Assembly (NCBI GenBank): GCA_024278395.1
Contig: JAJRTG010000158.1
Location: 1-7,059 of the forward strand
Length of the DNA: 7,059 bases
Reading direction: 5' to 3'
From: Fidelibacterota bacterium
GTDB taxonomy: Bacteria; Bipolaricaulota; Bipolaricaulia; UBA7950; UBA9294
A model generated the notes under the pieces. That model made no database searches. It saw only the letters and a list, made by a program, of their open reading frames with translations, and was not told the origin of the DNA. The translations under genes and the position numbers were made by a program. Of the stretch, positions 6,150-7,059 are shown piece after piece. Every line of letters starts with the position of its first letter. Positions within the stretch are counted from its first letter, which is position 1.

Positions 6150-7059
6150 CACAGCACCTGCCCTTTCACGCGCACCCGGATCTTCTCGCGCTTGCCCGGC
6201 ATGTAGGTGAACGGGATCTCTTCCACGTCGATCACTTCCACCGTGTCCCGGATCGCGCCCGCGGCGGCGGCATTCTCCACCGCCTGCTCGGTGACGCGGG
6301 CGATCGCACCGTCGCGCGCCTCCTGCTCCAGGTCGACCACCCCCTCGGCGTAGGCGCCGATCTCGGCGATCGTGGTTCCGACGGCGCCGCCCACCTCGAA
6401 GTGCTCCGGGCTGAGGACCTCGCTCACCCCGGCGATTTCCTCCTTGGGTACGACCATCGCACCGCCGCCGATGAAGATCGCCGGTACCGGCTCGGCGGTG
6501 GTCTTCATCTTGTCGATCGCCTCCTCGATGGTGACGCGGATCGCCTCCCAGGCGTTCTCCACCAGGGGTTTCGGAAGCTCCGCTATCTTCTCCGGATGGG
6601 TGACGAAGTCGGTCTTGAACACGTTCAGCTTGCGGTCGAGTTTTCCCAGCGCCACCGCGATGTCGTGCACGGTGAGGAGCGGACCGCCGAACGACTTTCC
6701 GAGCCGGACGAGGTTGTATCCCACGCTCTCCGGACCGAGGGCCTTGACTTCCTCCCCGGCGTGCTTCACGATCGTCCCTCCGCCGAGGGCGATCGACAGC
6801 AGGTCGGGGCAGCGGATGTTCGTCTTTACCCCGCCGATCGTCACCGTGATCGACGATTCGCGCGGGAACCCGTTAACGATGTAAGCGACGTCGGTCGATG
6901 TCCCGCCGATGTCGACCACCACCCCGTCCTCGATCCCAGACAGGTACACCGATCCGCGCACGCTCGCCGCCGGACCGGAGGCGACGGTGAAGATCGGGTA
7001 GTCAACCGCATAATCGGCGGACATGACGCTTCCGTCGTTCTGCACGATGTAAAGCGGAG
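6149..7059 (-). CDS. hyuA: Hydantoinase/oxoprolinase subunit A (HyuA family), 3' part only
   Basis: This is the C-terminal 302 residues of a HyuA-type enzyme; the 5' end lies beyond the high-coordinate edge. The frame stays open to the edge, where the first full codons read PLYIVQNDGSVMS, a stretch internal to HyuA proteins. The GTG at 7045 is therefore an internal Val, not a start. ASKHA-type nucleotide-binding signatures are visible: VVDIGGTSTD (fragment residues 47-56), ALGGGTIV (about 90-97) and FIGGGA (195-200). SGPAASVRG (27-35) matches the family's usual SGP-rich turn. Family members couple ATP hydrolysis to opening of 5-oxoproline, hydantoin or N-methylhydantoin rings in the cytoplasm. 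The protein ends soon after the GGA motif region, as in the shorter HyuA forms found beside DUF917 genes rather than the long 5-oxoprolinase type; this comparison is from family knowledge. No hyuB follows. A DUF917 gene overlaps the stop codon instead. The substrate cannot be read from the sequence. Confidence 0.88.
   Translation of the reverse strand, partial: PLYIVQNDGSVMSADYAVDYPIFTVASGPAASVRGSVYLSGIEDGVVVDIGGTSTDVAYIVNGFPRESSITVTIGGVKTNIRCPDLLSIALGGGTIVKHAGEEVKALGPESVGYNLVRLGKSFGGPLLTVHDIAVALGKLDRKLNVFKTDFVTHPEKIAELPKPLVENAWEAIRVTIEEAIDKMKTTAEPVPAIFIGGGAMVVPKEEIAGVSEVLSPEHFEVGGAVGTTIAEIGAYAEGVVDLEQEARDGAIARVTEQAVENAAAAGAIRDTVEVIDVEEIPFTYMPGKREKIRVRVKGQVL

Larger units (their letters stand above)
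1..7059 (-). other. Single operon segment of seven co-directional genes
   Basis: All seven genes run on the minus strand. Junctions in transcription order are: 1-base overlap (TGATG at 6151-6147), 10-base gap, 14-base overlap, 16-base gap, 4-base overlap (ATGA at 2466-2463), and 16-base gap. No hairpin followed by a T-run is seen between genes, and no gap is large enough for a promoter. The transcript should begin upstream of hyuA outside the window and continue past position 1, where a catalytic beta subunit of the dehydrogenase would be the natural next gene. Confidence 0.85.

Noticed and set aside
5262..6206. Plus-strand open frame of 314 codons
   Set aside because: It is antisense to DUF917 copy 1, is His/Arg/Asp-rich and has no motif.
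7043..7045. GTG at 7045 as the start of the hyuA-like gene
   Set aside because: The codons before it (PLYI) continue the HyuA family sequence to the window edge, so this is an internal valine in a truncated gene.
1..7059. RNA genes, CRISPR arrays, insertion sequences and intergenic terminators
   Set aside because: Coding sequence fills the window except for gaps of 10 to 16 bases. I see no tRNA-like cloverleaf, spaced repeats, transposase motifs or hairpin plus T-run.

Overview
The window is one tightly packed operon segment, entirely on the minus strand. It reads from a truncated gene at the high-coordinate edge to a second truncated gene at position 1. Seven genes lie head to tail with either short overlaps or gaps of 10 to 16 bases, so no promoter or terminator is expected or seen inside. 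The sequence is GC-rich (above 60% by eye), prefers GC-ending codons (Ile is almost always ATC), and has strong Shine-Dalgarno sites. This points to a GC-rich bacterium that ferments or catabolises amino acids and small peptides. I cannot name the phylum from this sequence; anaerobic amino-acid users such as Synergistota or Bipolaricaulota-like lineages are only a guess.

Order in the direction of transcription: (1) the C-terminal ~300 residues of an ATP-dependent hydantoinase/oxoprolinase subunit A (HyuA family); (2) a DUF917 / S-methyl-thiohydantoin desulfurase-family protein; (3) a 91-residue unnamed protein with a winged-helix look; (4) an M24 metallopeptidase of the prolidase/aminopeptidase P/creatinase fold with all five metal ligands; (5) a second DUF917 protein, about 65% identical to the first by hand count; (6) a proline racemase-superfamily enzyme with both catalytic cysteines, therefore an epimerase/racemase and not a dehydratase; (7) an N-terminal [2Fe-2S] plus FAD/NAD oxidoreductase running off the window, with a further cysteine cluster. 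The last gene resembles the alpha subunit of multimeric D-hydroxyproline/sarcosine/opine dehydrogenases, with the ferredoxin-like gamma subunit fused on.

The gene set suggests a catabolic route for a cyclic or N-blocked amino acid or dipeptide, probably containing an imino acid. HyuA plus the two DUF917 proteins would open or process a hydantoin-like ring. The M24 enzyme would hydrolyse an X-Pro/X-Hyp-type bond or a C-N bond. The racemase-family enzyme would epimerise the released proline or hydroxyproline, and the flavoprotein would oxidise the D-isomer. The families are well supported by motifs; the pathway is inference from co-location. The most novel-looking points are the duplicated DUF917 pair around the M24 gene and the small winged-helix-like protein between them.
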